From J038 sp034437535 (GTDB lineage: Bacteria; Chloroflexota; Anaerolineae; Aggregatilineales; Phototrophicaceae): a stretch of DNA of 64,000 nucleotides. The notes beneath the pieces were generated by a model, which was given only the letters and a program-made list of their open reading frames with translations, had not been told where the DNA came from and did not search any database. This document shows positions 52,474-60,975 of this stretch, piece by piece. The DNA is taken from NCBI GenBank assembly GCA_034437535.1, contig DAOTTZ010000029.1, positions 1 to 64,000 on the forward strand, given 5' to 3'. The position numbers and the translations under genes are program-made. Numbering within the stretch: position 1 is the stretch's first letter; each line of letters opens with the position of its first letter.

Positions 52474-54447
52474 ATGGAACCTGATATACAACGCTTACAA
52501 TACTTAGAGTTACTGGCCGCCCAATATCCATCGCTACGGGCCGTCACAACCGAGATCACCAACCTGACCGCCCGCCTGAACCTGCCCAAAGGCACCGAGC
52601 ATTACGTCTCCGATATTCACGGCGAATACGAAGCCTTCCGCCATATCATGCGGAACGGCTCCGGGTCGATCAAGCGAAAGATCGACGAAAACTTCGAGAT
52701 CTTATCTGACGAAGAAAAGCGCGGCCTGGCAACCCTGATCTATTATCCTGAACAGCGGATGTCGTTGGTGATGTCTGAGGTCGAAAACCCGGACGCCTGG
52801 TGCCGGATGATGATCTTGCGCTTAATCAAATTGGTGCGGGCTTTTGCCTCCAAGTACACCCGGCAGGATGTCGTGCGTTTCATCCCGGATGATTATCAAT
52901 CCATGTTCATCCACCTGATCTACAGCCAATCCGATATTCCCGCGCAGAAGGATTATTACCAGAGCATCATCGAGACGATCATCGAGACGGATAGTGCCCG
53001 CGATGTCATCCAGGCCTTCTGTGAGTTGATCCAGCGGTTGGCAGTGTCGCATCTGCATGTCATCGGGGATATTTACGACCGAGGCCCCGGCGCAGAGCAT
53101 GTGATGGATCTCATCATGGACTTCCACAACGTCGATATTCAGTGGGGCAACCATGACATTTTGTGGATGGGGGCGGCGGGTGGCAGTCAGGCTTGCATCG
53201 CCAATGTGATTCGCATCAGCCTGCGCTATGCCAATACCGACACGCTCGAAACCGGCTACGGCATCAGCCTATTGCCGCTGGCGTCCTTCGCGATGGACGT
53301 TTACGGCGATGACCCGTGCGAACAATTCCGGCCCAAGCTCAACGATAAGCTGGAATTGGAATTCACCGAACATGAGGTCGGTCTGTTCGCCCGGATGCAA
53401 AAGGCGATCACCATCATCCAGATGAAGGTCGAAGCGCAGATCATCATGCGGCGGCCACATTACCACATGGAAGACCGGCTCTTGCTGGATAAGATCGACT
53501 ACGACGCCGGCACCATCACGCTGAATGGCAAAACCTACCCGCTGATCGACTCGCACTTGCCGACGATTGACCCGGAAGACCCCTACCGGCTGACCGATGC
53601 CGAAGCCGCCGTCGTTGAGAAGTTCGTCCAGTCCTTTGCCAATAGCCAGCGACTCCAGAAGCATGTGCGCTTTCTTTATGCCAAAGGCAGTATGTACCGC
53701 GTGTACAACGGCAACCTGCTTTATCATGGGTGCATCGTGATGAACGAAGACGGCAGTTTCCACGAGTTCGAAGTCGAAGACGGATCGTACTCTGCCAAAG
53801 CCTTTATGGATCGTGTGGATCGGCTGACCCGGCAGGGATACTTCAGCACCGATGACCCGGCGCGGAAGCAATACGGCCTGGATGCGACGTGGTATCTATG
53901 GAGCGGCGCACATTCGCCGTTGTTTGGCAAAGACAAAATGGCGACCTTCGAACGGTATTTCATCGCCGAAAAAGAAACCCACCAGGAGACGCGCAACCCC
54001 TATTATGAGTTCCGTGACCGCGAAGACATCGCACTCAAGATTCTGCGCGAATTCGGCGCGGATGAAGAAAACGGCCACATCATCAACGGGCATGTGCCGG
54101 TCAAGGTCAAGCAGGGGGAGAGTCCGGTCAAGGCGAACGGCAAATTGCTGGTGATCGACGGTGGCTTGGCGGAAGCCTATCAAGCGGTGACCGGGATCGC
54201 CGGTTATACGCTGATCTTCAACTCTTACGGGTTGTTGCTGGCCTCTCACCATCCCTTCCAAACGACACAATACGCCATCGAAAACGGCTACGATCACTTT
54301 TCCGAGACCCGCATCCTGGAGACCAACCGGGGCCGGTTGCGCATCCGTACCACTGATGAAGGCCAGGCCATCCAGGATCGCGTGCAGGATTTGCGCGATT
54401 TACTCCAGGCTTACCGCGCCGGGTTAATTAAAGTGCGTGACCGTTGA
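52474..54447 (+). CDS. fbp: Class III fructose-1,6-bisphosphatase
   Basis: About 657 residues; ATG 52474 is preferred, with GTG 52456 and ATG 52462 as in-frame alternatives. The Firmicutes-type (class III) Fbp signature runs through: LPKGTEHYVSDIHGEYEAFRHIMRNGSG, VIGDIYDRGPG, WGNHDILWMGAA, NGHVPVKVKQGESPVKANGKLLVIDGG, which carry the metallophosphoesterase ligands (D-x-H, GD, GNHD, GH). It makes fructose 6-phosphate in gluconeogenesis. Monocistronic, downstream of tRNA-Arg. Confidence 0.95.
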   Translation: MEPDIQRLQYLELLAAQYPSLRAVTTEITNLTARLNLPKGTEHYVSDIHGEYEAFRHIMRNGSGSIKRKIDENFEILSDEEKRGLATLIYYPEQRMSLVMSEVENPDAWCRMMILRLIKLVRAFASKYTRQDVVRFIPDDYQSMFIHLIYSQSDIPAQKDYYQSIIETIIETDSARDVIQAFCELIQRLAVSHLHVIGDIYDRGPGAEHVMDLIMDFHNVDIQWGNHDILWMGAAGGSQACIANVIRISLRYANTDTLETGYGISLLPLASFAMDVYGDDPCEQFRPKLNDKLELEFTEHEVGLFARMQKAITIIQMKVEAQIIMRRPHYHMEDRLLLDKIDYDAGTITLNGKTYPLIDSHLPTIDPEDPYRLTDAEAAVVEKFVQSFANSQRLQKHVRFLYAKGSMYRVYNGNLLYHGCIVMNEDGSFHEFEVEDGSYSAKAFMDRVDRLTRQGYFSTDDPARKQYGLDATWYLWSGAHSPLFGKDKMATFERYFIAEKETHQETRNPYYEFRDREDIALKILREFGADEENGHIINGHVPVKVKQGESPVKANGKLLVIDGGLAEAYQAVTGIAGYTLIFNSYGLLLASHHPFQTTQYAIENGYDHFSETRILETNRGRLRIRTTDEGQAIQDRVQDLRDLLQAYRAGLIKVRDR

Positions 54448-54491
54448 GCGGCTGGCTCCCGCTGGATGATAAACCGGATGGTAAATCGAGT

Positions 54492-54666
54492 GTGCATTTC
54501 ATTTCAGTGCGGTTTTTGCCCTCACCCCCTCAGTCCCGGTTTGCACTAAAAATGTGCGTATTCGGAAGGTCAATCAACCCCTCGCCTAGTCCCGCAGGGA
54601 CGGTTGGAAGAGGGGTGGCGCGAAGCGCCGGGGTGAGGGCTGATTTTGCACTAACTTGAAATGCAC
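54492..54666. repeat. MITE-like imperfect palindromic element
   Basis: In the 322-bp gap after fbp, about 37 bp at each end form imperfect inverted repeats (54492-54528 against 54630-54666; both begin GTGCATTTCA and end in GCCCTCACCCC), with nested arms around TCCCGCAGGGA. No frame of note lies inside, and no clear target duplication was seen. The rest of the gap holds nothing recognisable apart from AT-rich sequence before the MoxR gene. Confidence 0.65.
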
Positions 54667-54769
54667 CCATAAACGATGGAACGTTGCGCGGATCGCCAAG
54701 CCCATTTATGATTAAGGTATGTGCTGTAAGATCTTCCCCAATAACTGTAAGAAAGAGACCTAAAACCTT

Positions 54770-55717
54770 ATGTTCAAGGACATTCAAGAAGTCAGCGCGG
54801 CCCTGAGCAAACAGCAATACATCTCAACCGATGAAATCTCAACCGTGAGCTTCCTGGCGAACCAGTTAGGCAAGCCCCTGCTGGCCGAAGGCCCGGCAGG
54901 AGTCGGCAAGACTGAACTGGCGAAAGCCTGGGCCGGGGCAACCGGCAAGCGTTTGATCCGCCTGCAATGCTATGAAGGATTGGATGAAAACAAAGCCCTT
55001 TACGAATGGGAATATGCCAAGCAGATGCTCTACACGCAACTCCTGCGTGATAAACTGAGCGAAATCCTGTCCTCTGCGGATACCCTGACCGACGCGGCAG
55101 ACCGGCTGGCCCAAGAAGAAGACGTGTTCTTCAGCGAACGCTTCTTGCTGGCACGTCCCCTGCTGGAAGCCATCACAGCCGATGAGCCGGTGGTCTTGCT
55201 CATCGACGAGATCGACCGGGCCGATGCCGAGTTTGAGGCATTCCTGCTGGAAATCTTGAGCGACTTCCAGGTGTCGATCCCGGAAGTCGGCACAATAATG
55301 GCCCGCCACAAGCCCGATGTCCTGCTGACCAGCAACAACACCCGTGAGCTTTCCGAAGCTCTCAAGCGGCGGTGTCTGTATCTGTTTGTCGATTATCCCG
55401 CCCACGATTCCGAACTCAACATCGTGCGGATGCGTGTGCCTGAATTGCGGGAAAAGCTGGCGGAACAAGCGGTTGAAGTCGTGCAAAATCTGCGGCGGCT
55501 AGATCTGAAAAAGAACCCCAGTGTCTCGGAGACCATCGACTGGGCCAAAGCCCTGGTGATGCTCAACGCTGACACGCTGGATAAGAAGACGCTGGAAACA
55601 ACCCTGACGGTCTTGCTCAAGCACGAAAGCGATGTGCAAAAGGCCCGGCGTGCCCTGGTGGATGGTGGCCCGCCGGTTGACCGCCGACCGGGGCGGGGTC
55701 GCTCCGACTGGAATTAA
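54770..55717 (+). CDS. MoxR-family AAA+ ATPase
   Basis: 315 residues: Walker A AEGPAGVGKTEL, Walker B VVLLIDEIDRAD, sensor-1 LLTSNNTRELSEALKRRCLYLF, with the lid domain after about 230. This is the MoxR subgroup that normally pairs with a VWA protein to insert metals or activate enzymes (CoxD-like). The partner VWA gene is not next to it; the next gene is convergent. Cytoplasmic. The ending is Arg/Gly-rich. Confidence 0.9.
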   Translation: MFKDIQEVSAALSKQQYISTDEISTVSFLANQLGKPLLAEGPAGVGKTELAKAWAGATGKRLIRLQCYEGLDENKALYEWEYAKQMLYTQLLRDKLSEILSSADTLTDAADRLAQEEDVFFSERFLLARPLLEAITADEPVVLLIDEIDRADAEFEAFLLEILSDFQVSIPEVGTIMARHKPDVLLTSNNTRELSEALKRRCLYLFVDYPAHDSELNIVRMRVPELREKLAEQAVEVVQNLRRLDLKKNPSVSETIDWAKALVMLNADTLDKKTLETTLTVLLKHESDVQKARRALVDGGPPVDRRPGRGRSDWN

Positions 55718-55742
55718 ACCCGATCAGCCGTCGGCTACTTCT

Positions 55743-57566
55743 TCAACGCAACGGGCGGATCTGATACAGATCAACATCCTCAAAGCCGCGTTGACGATAA
55801 TATTCACGGGTGCCGATGGCGGAAATCACCGCTAGCCGGGGGTACCCATGCTCCCGGCTGATTTTCACCGCTTCTTCGATCAACCGGGTGCCCAGGCCCA
55901 GATGTTGCGCCCGGCCAGCTTGCGATGCCCCGATGCCGAGTGACTGCCCGTAGACATGGATCTCACGGATCATGGCGCAATCGCGCAGTTCCGGCGTGAT
56001 TGGCTCCCCAACCGGCAACGCCAGGCGTAAGAACCCGGCGATGTCGCGCTCTGCGGTGATAAATTGCAAGAACACCTCATCGCCGCATGACGACTCATAC
56101 GCGATCTTATCCAGGTGCAATTCATCCATCGTCACCGTCCGATGACGGATCTCACGGGCGCGGATGTCCGGGCTACGCTGGCCGTTCCGCGCTAGATGTT
56201 GCTCCACAATCTGGCGGAAGTTGGTCTTCTGGTTGCCGTCTACGATGTCCGTACCGGGAATATCACGGATGACGCGAGTCAGACGGCAGTATTCCGGCGT
56301 TTGTAGGAAGCAAGTCTGCAAGACGTCCAGCAATTCGGCTTCGGTATAGGGCCGCCAACTGCCGTCCTCATAGCGTTCCATCAATTCCGCGCTTTCGATC
56401 AACGAACACGGATACACCTTAAGTTCGTCCGGGCGGAAATCCGGGTCACCGAACATCCGCTGATAATCTTCGATGTCCAGTTCTGGCGATGAGCCGTACA
56501 GGTTGGGCATCCAGTGCGCGTGGATCTTGAAGCCGGCCTGCCGCAACAACCGGACGGCGCGACGGGTGGCGGCGACATCATGGCCACGCTTGTTGGCCGT
56601 CAGCACGTCATCGTTCAGGCTCTGGAAGCCGATCTGCACTTTAGTACACCCCAACCGGCGGATCCGCAAGACTTCATCCACGCTGATGTGATCCGGGCGC
56701 GTTTCCACCACCAGCCCGACGGCGCGACAAGCCGCCGTCTCGTTTTCACGGTGGGCGGCTTCCAATTCGGACCAGGTGGCGAACTCATCGACGGTATCGC
56801 GTTCACGTTCGCCACGTTGGATGGCGGCCACCATCTCCCGCGACCGGATCATCTCCCCCTCGTAAATATCTTGCACCACCTGGTTATAACTCCGCTGGAG
56901 TTGGTTGCCAAAGAGCGTGACGTTGGTCTGATTGTTTTGCGGGTGGAGCTTGGATCCCTGGCGGAGTGCGGCCTCGACTTCGGCCCGGCGGTCGATCCCG
57001 TTGCCGAAGTCATGGAGCGCGTCAAAGATCCGCTTGATGAACCAGATTTGATACGTCTCCGGGTAAAATGACCACGTTCCGCCCAACACGATGATCTCGA
57101 TCTTGTCCGTTGGGTGGCCCAGGTTGTAATACGTCTTCAACCGGATGTAAGTCTGCAAATATGGGTCAAAGCTGTTCTGTTCCGCCCGTTGGGCACCTGG
57201 CTCGTTGGAAAGATAACTCTTAGGCATCCGCACGTCATTCGGGCAGAAGATACACTTGCCAGGGCATGGGAAGGGCTTGGTCAGCACTGTGACCGGCGTA
57301 ACACCCGAACTGGTGCGAATCGGCTTGCGCCGCAGACGTTCCATCACGTCTTCATCATAGGGCGGGATGCCGTCATACACACCCGCCATCGCCCGGTATC
57401 CTTGAATCAGGTCGCTACGGCTGTATAGGCCACCATCCGGGCGTGGGTAACGGTGGACAAGCTGGCTAAATTGGCGTGAGGATAACCGCCCCGGCGCGTT
57501 GATAACCTCAATTAAAATCTGCTGGACGGTGCTTTCATGCCCGGCCAGGTCAAAATCATACGTCAT
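55743..57566 (-). CDS. Elp3-family tRNA uridine(34) modification enzyme
   Basis: 607 residues: radical SAM domain with Cys101, Cys105 and Cys108 in FPCPGKCIFCPN, the Elp3 landmarks YLSNEPGAQRAEQNSFDPYLQ and VLGGTWSFYP, and a C-terminal GNAT acetyltransferase domain (about 450-607: RAQHLGLGTRLIEEAVKISREHG). It should form cm5U-type modifications at the wobble uridine of tRNA. Bacterial Elp3 occurs mainly in Chloroflexota and a few other phyla. 51 bp after the DUF3566-like gene. Confidence 0.92.
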   Translation of the reverse strand: MTYDFDLAGHESTVQQILIEVINAPGRLSSRQFSQLVHRYPRPDGGLYSRSDLIQGYRAMAGVYDGIPPYDEDVMERLRRKPIRTSSGVTPVTVLTKPFPCPGKCIFCPNDVRMPKSYLSNEPGAQRAEQNSFDPYLQTYIRLKTYYNLGHPTDKIEIIVLGGTWSFYPETYQIWFIKRIFDALHDFGNGIDRRAEVEAALRQGSKLHPQNNQTNVTLFGNQLQRSYNQVVQDIYEGEMIRSREMVAAIQRGERERDTVDEFATWSELEAAHRENETAACRAVGLVVETRPDHISVDEVLRIRRLGCTKVQIGFQSLNDDVLTANKRGHDVAATRRAVRLLRQAGFKIHAHWMPNLYGSSPELDIEDYQRMFGDPDFRPDELKVYPCSLIESAELMERYEDGSWRPYTEAELLDVLQTCFLQTPEYCRLTRVIRDIPGTDIVDGNQKTNFRQIVEQHLARNGQRSPDIRAREIRHRTVTMDELHLDKIAYESSCGDEVFLQFITAERDIAGFLRLALPVGEPITPELRDCAMIREIHVYGQSLGIGASQAGRAQHLGLGTRLIEEAVKISREHGYPRLAVISAIGTREYYRQRGFEDVDLYQIRPLR

Positions 57567-57617
57567 GTCACAGGTTACTCAGTTTACGATACGATTGAGT
57601 CGAGTCTAACATAAACC

Positions 57618-58202
57618 TCAATCATATTGGATGGGTGACCACCCATCGCGGCCCTTGTCATCTTCGCGGAAGGGTAACTCCGGGTCGATCTCTTCGAGCT
57701 TCTTCATCCACTGGCGGGCGGTCGGATTTTCCGGGATTTTCTTCAACACACTGTAAGCTAGCCCATATTGTTCAGTCTGGATGAGCTTACGCGCCTGGTT
57801 GATCGACTCCTGGGTGGAGGCCGTCGGTGTCTGGCGGGAGCTTTCCGCCAGGCGGCCCGTCAGGCCGGTGTTAGGTTTCATATAATTCTGCTGTACAATC
57901 GTGGAAAAGTCGGTCTCGACTTCGATGCCGCCCACCAGCCCGGCGGCAAGGTTATAGAAAAAGGCCACAATCGCCCCGCCGATGCCCCCGATGACCGCTT
58001 GCACCGGCAGACCACATAAATACGTAAAGAATAACTGCCCGCCGCCGATCTGCTGTTGTTGCATTTGCCCGTTCTGAAAGATCATCACCTCTTGCGATGA
58101 AATCAGCAGGAGAAATAACCCGAAGACTGCCCAGAGCAACACCGACAAAACCGCCCCGATCTTAAACGCCGATCCGATCCCCACTTTCTTAATTTCCAGC
58201 AT
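57618..58202 (-). CDS. DUF3566-like membrane protein
   Basis: 194 residues. VGIGSAFKIGAVLSVLLWAVFGLFLLLI and GAIVAFFYNLAAGLVGGIEVE fit DUF3566-like membrane proteins, with three hydrophobic segments. A cytoplasmic tail (about 110-194) carries a single TPR-like helix pair (INQARKLIQTEQYGLAYSVLKKI). Function unknown; probably co-transcribed with the Elp3 gene. Confidence 0.7.
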   Translation of the reverse strand: MLEIKKVGIGSAFKIGAVLSVLLWAVFGLFLLLISSQEVMIFQNGQMQQQQIGGGQLFFTYLCGLPVQAVIGGIGGAIVAFFYNLAAGLVGGIEVETDFSTIVQQNYMKPNTGLTGRLAESSRQTPTASTQESINQARKLIQTEQYGLAYSVLKKIPENPTARQWMKKLEEIDPELPFREDDKGRDGWSPIQYD

Positions 58203-58247
58203 GATGTACCCTAATCTTAAGTGTATTTAGCTTAACTGTACTCGAAA

Positions 58248-58994
58248 ATGGATGATTCAACCATTGAACAACTCAACGCGGTTAACCGCCGATTTTACCG
58301 GGTGACAGCGGCAGATTTCGACCAGACACGCGGGTATGCCTGGCCCGGTTGGGTGAGTGTGTGCGACGTGCTGGCATCCCCGCCGCGCCGGGTGCTGGAT
58401 GTCGCCTGCGGTAACGGGCGGTTCGGCGTCTACCTGGCGGAGCGATACACCGCGCCGGTTGCGTATCATGGCATGGATAACAACCCGCAATTGCTGGCTC
58501 TGGCCCACGATGCCCTGCACGAGTTGCCATCTTTGCAGGTGCAATTGACCGAGCGTGATGTAGTGCTGGCCCCGCCCGATGAAGGCGCATATGATCTGGT
58601 GGTCGCGTTTGGACTGCTTCATCACATCCCCGGTGCGGCTAACCGGCAAGCCTTCGTGCGGTCACTGGCAAGGCGAGTCGCGCCGGGGGGCGTGCTGGCC
58701 TTCGCCGGATGGCGGTTCTACGCCTTCGAGCGATTCCGTCAGCGCATCATCCCCTGGGCGGAGCCGCTGGCGAGTCAAGTCGAACGGCATGATTATCTGC
58801 TGGATTGGCGGCGTGGTGCCAATGCCCTGCGTTACTGCCATTACGTCGATGATGATGAGTTAGCGACTCTCATTGATGCCAGCGGATTAACTCCGCTAAC
58901 TACCTTCCGGGCGGATGGCAAGACCGGCGACATGAACGCCTATGCTCTGCTGGCTAACCCCGCTGGAACCAATGGTATAATCCAGGATGAATAG
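58248..58994 (+). CDS. Class I SAM-dependent methyltransferase
   Basis: 248 residues: motif I RRVLDVACGNGRFGVYLAERY, YDLVVAFGLLHHIPG (motif IV) and VAPGGVLAFAGWRFY. Its C-terminal part carries the YCHYVDDDELATLIDASGL block common in SAM methyltransferases of the Methyltransf_11/25 group; substrate unknown. Divergent from the DUF3566-like gene and 22 bp before the DinB-like gene. Confidence 0.82.
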   Translation: MDDSTIEQLNAVNRRFYRVTAADFDQTRGYAWPGWVSVCDVLASPPRRVLDVACGNGRFGVYLAERYTAPVAYHGMDNNPQLLALAHDALHELPSLQVQLTERDVVLAPPDEGAYDLVVAFGLLHHIPGAANRQAFVRSLARRVAPGGVLAFAGWRFYAFERFRQRIIPWAEPLASQVERHDYLLDWRRGANALRYCHYVDDDELATLIDASGLTPLTTFRADGKTGDMNAYALLANPAGTNGIIQDE

Positions 58995-59016
58995 ACCGTT
59001 TTCAAAGTGACGATGT

Positions 59017-59457
59017 ATGACCGACAAAACTTTTAATACAGCCCGCGCCCGCTTTAACCGGGCTTATGATGACCTCTTTACGCTGGTGGCCTGCTACCCG
59101 CCAGATCAGACCGACAAACCCGGTGCATGTGGCAAATGGTCGCCCCGGCAGATCCTGGCCCACTTCAGCGGTTGGGTTTACCGGGCGATTGACACCTTCG
59201 ATGCCTATGAAGCCGGCGATCAACTACCCGGTGTCGATCCCGATACTTACAACGATGAGCAAGTCGCCCACCGCGCCCATCTGGGTTGGGCCGGCACCAT
59301 CGACAATGTGAAGACCGCCCGCGACGCGCTCAACCGGCGCGTTGCCACCATCGACCCGGACAGCCTGGATAAGACCTATATCGGTTGGCTGGTTGGCCTG
59401 GCAAAAGATGCCGAGCGACACATGGTTGAGCTAAGGAACTTCAAGTCTCATGACTGA
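59017..59457 (+). CDS. DinB/ClbS-like four-helix protein
   Basis: 146 residues of four helices: NRAYDDLFTLVACY, CGKWSPRQILAHFSGWVYRAID and VGLAKDAERHMVELRNF. This matches DinB-like (DfsB/ClbS) proteins, which may bind metal through three His, here His51 and His137 but not all visible. Possibly a thiol-dependent transferase. Its last 8 bp overlap the small frame at 59450. Confidence 0.75.
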   Translation: MTDKTFNTARARFNRAYDDLFTLVACYPPDQTDKPGACGKWSPRQILAHFSGWVYRAIDTFDAYEAGDQLPGVDPDTYNDEQVAHRAHLGWAGTIDNVKTARDALNRRVATIDPDSLDKTYIGWLVGLAKDAERHMVELRNFKSHD

Positions 59458-59554
59458 TGTCTATCCCTATCCCATCCTGGAATTCGACCCGGCCCCCACT
59501 GCCGTCACGGATCGGGGCACACCGCTGGCGGCGGAGACGGCCCTGCGCTTATGA
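59450..59554 (+). CDS. 34-residue frame, possible remnant of a nucleoside phosphorylase
   Basis: The frame starts within the DinB-like gene and ends overlapping the next ATG. YPILEFDPAPTAV recalls the first residues of nucleoside phosphorylases of this phylum, but the frame then closes after 34 codons. It may be a decayed gene, a coupling frame or a real small protein. The overlaps on both sides make translation likely. Confidence 0.4.
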   Translation: MTDVYPYPILEFDPAPTAVTDRGTPLAAETALRL

Positions 59555-59994
59555 GCCAGCACATCATCGTTCTGGCCGGTCTGGTCACGGTGGAAAAACA
59601 CGATCTAGTCGTCGATCTGGCGGCAGAGTTCCAGGCGCGGGGCGAGTCGGTCACGTTGATCGACAATGTAGCCCGGCTCTCATTGGATACAGCGCGGGTG
59701 CCCGCCGGTGTCACTTACCAGCGGTTGACCGTTGATCTAACAGCGCACATGGGGGCCGTGTTGGATCACAGCAGGGCGGAACGAGTCATCGTAGCGGCGG
59801 CGGAAACACTCCACCCGGAAAGTCTGTTCGCCGCGTTGTTCGACATCCCCGCCGGGCGGGTGGATACGGTCGCGTTGATCGACACACGTACCTGTGATTG
59901 CTTCCCCAATGTCCGCGCTCTGCTGGAAGACGGAGCCGACCATACCATCTATCTGCCTTATACTCTGGACGAAATCTTGCAGAGGCTGACATGA
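59551..59994 (+). CDS. Unknown protein with degenerate P-loop-like fold
   Basis: 147 residues, no signal peptide. The N-terminal strand-loop-helix (HIIVLAGLVTVEKHDLVVDL) and VTLIDN resemble MobB/P-loop nucleotide-binding folds, but the GxxxxGK[ST] loop is absent. A Cys pair (TRTCDCFPN) near residue 112 might bind metal. ATGA overlaps join it to both neighbours. No family named. Confidence 0.65.
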   Translation: MSQHIIVLAGLVTVEKHDLVVDLAAEFQARGESVTLIDNVARLSLDTARVPAGVTYQRLTVDLTAHMGAVLDHSRAERVIVAAAETLHPESLFAALFDIPAGRVDTVALIDTRTCDCFPNVRALLEDGADHTIYLPYTLDEILQRLT

Positions 59995-60584
59995 ACGACG
60001 AACAAAAACGTGACCTGGGCGCGATGCGGATCGCGGCGGAGCAACGCCAGTGGATGTCCCTTCAGGATATTTTCAAGCGATTGCTGACCGACCTGGATCC
60101 GTTGATCGCGCTGAGTGTTGTCGCGCCCCGTGTACGGGCGTTCGTACCACGCTTCAAGCGATACTATCCAGAAGCTGGTTGGGTCGAAGAATTGATGCTG
60201 ACCGTCGTCTCGTATGCCTCCGCGCCGGGGGAATTGCCGGTCAACGCGGTGAACCAGTTCCCGCGCCCTGGTTGTGGCAACTTCGTGCTGGCGGTGATGG
60301 ATCTGGCGCGGACGGTTCAGCCGAAATATACCGTTTACGAACGATTCAGCCATGTAACCAACGCCGCCGCCAATGCAATCCTGGCGGATTTACAATATAC
60401 TTATTTCAAAGACGCGCTTGAATTGTTCGAGAGGTTACGCGCCGACGAAACCGACGCCGAGACGCGCCAGCGCATCCAGTATCAATTCTGGCTGGATGAC
60501 AACATCGCCGCCCGTGATACAGCCCTCTGGCTTCATCTCGTTGCAGAGGTCGAGCGTGCGCTGGAGAGGGAATCTAATGGCTGA
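59991..60584 (+). CDS. Unknown alpha-helical cytoplasmic protein
   Basis: 197 residues, almost all helical with no recognised motif: MRIAAEQRQWMSLQDIFKRLLTDL, FPRPGCGNFVLAVMDLARTV, then YTYFKDALELFERLRADETDAE. The ATG at 59991 overlaps the preceding stop (ATGA). Function unknown; its place in the coupled run links it to 59551-59994 and 60577-60975. Confidence 0.65.
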   Translation: MNDEQKRDLGAMRIAAEQRQWMSLQDIFKRLLTDLDPLIALSVVAPRVRAFVPRFKRYYPEAGWVEELMLTVVSYASAPGELPVNAVNQFPRPGCGNFVLAVMDLARTVQPKYTVYERFSHVTNAAANAILADLQYTYFKDALELFERLRADETDAETRQRIQYQFWLDDNIAARDTALWLHLVAEVERALERESNG

Positions 60585-60975
60585 TTTCAATCATACTGTT
60601 GCGGACGGTGGCGTGCAGGTCTTCCGCTTAAACAAGAACGACCGGGCGACCTTAGATGCCTTTATGGTCAAGTTCGAAGAGGTGCTGGTCGCTCATCGAG
60701 AGATCGGGTATATCGCGCTGATTATTGACCTGCGCCCGCGTGGCTTGCCCCCCATCACCTATTCCATCGGCAAAATTCGTGAGACCTTCGCCCGTGTCGA
60801 TAACCCACCGCAGATCTACGCCGCTTATCTCTATCAGCAGAGTTTCGTCATCGGCTTGATTTCCAGCTTGCTCGATACCCTGCGCCTGCGGACGACGCGC
60901 AAGTTCTTTTACGGTGACCGCGAAGAGGAAGCTACCCAATGGTTGATCGACCGCATCTACGAATTCACACATTAA
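60577..60975 (+). CDS. STAS-like small protein
   Basis: 132 residues from the ATG at 60577, preceded by GAGAGGGA and overlapping the previous gene by 8 bp. DAFMVKFEEVLVAHREIGYIALIIDLRPRGLP gives the alternating helix-strand layout of STAS/SpoIIAA-like domains, ending with EEEATQWLIDRIYEF. Similar in plan to 20166-20567. Possible anti-anti-sigma or signalling function; phosphorylatable Ser not obvious. Confidence 0.65.
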   Translation: MADFNHTVADGGVQVFRLNKNDRATLDAFMVKFEEVLVAHREIGYIALIIDLRPRGLPPITYSIGKIRETFARVDNPPQIYAAYLYQQSFVIGLISSLLDTLRLRTTRKFFYGDREEEATQWLIDRIYEFTH

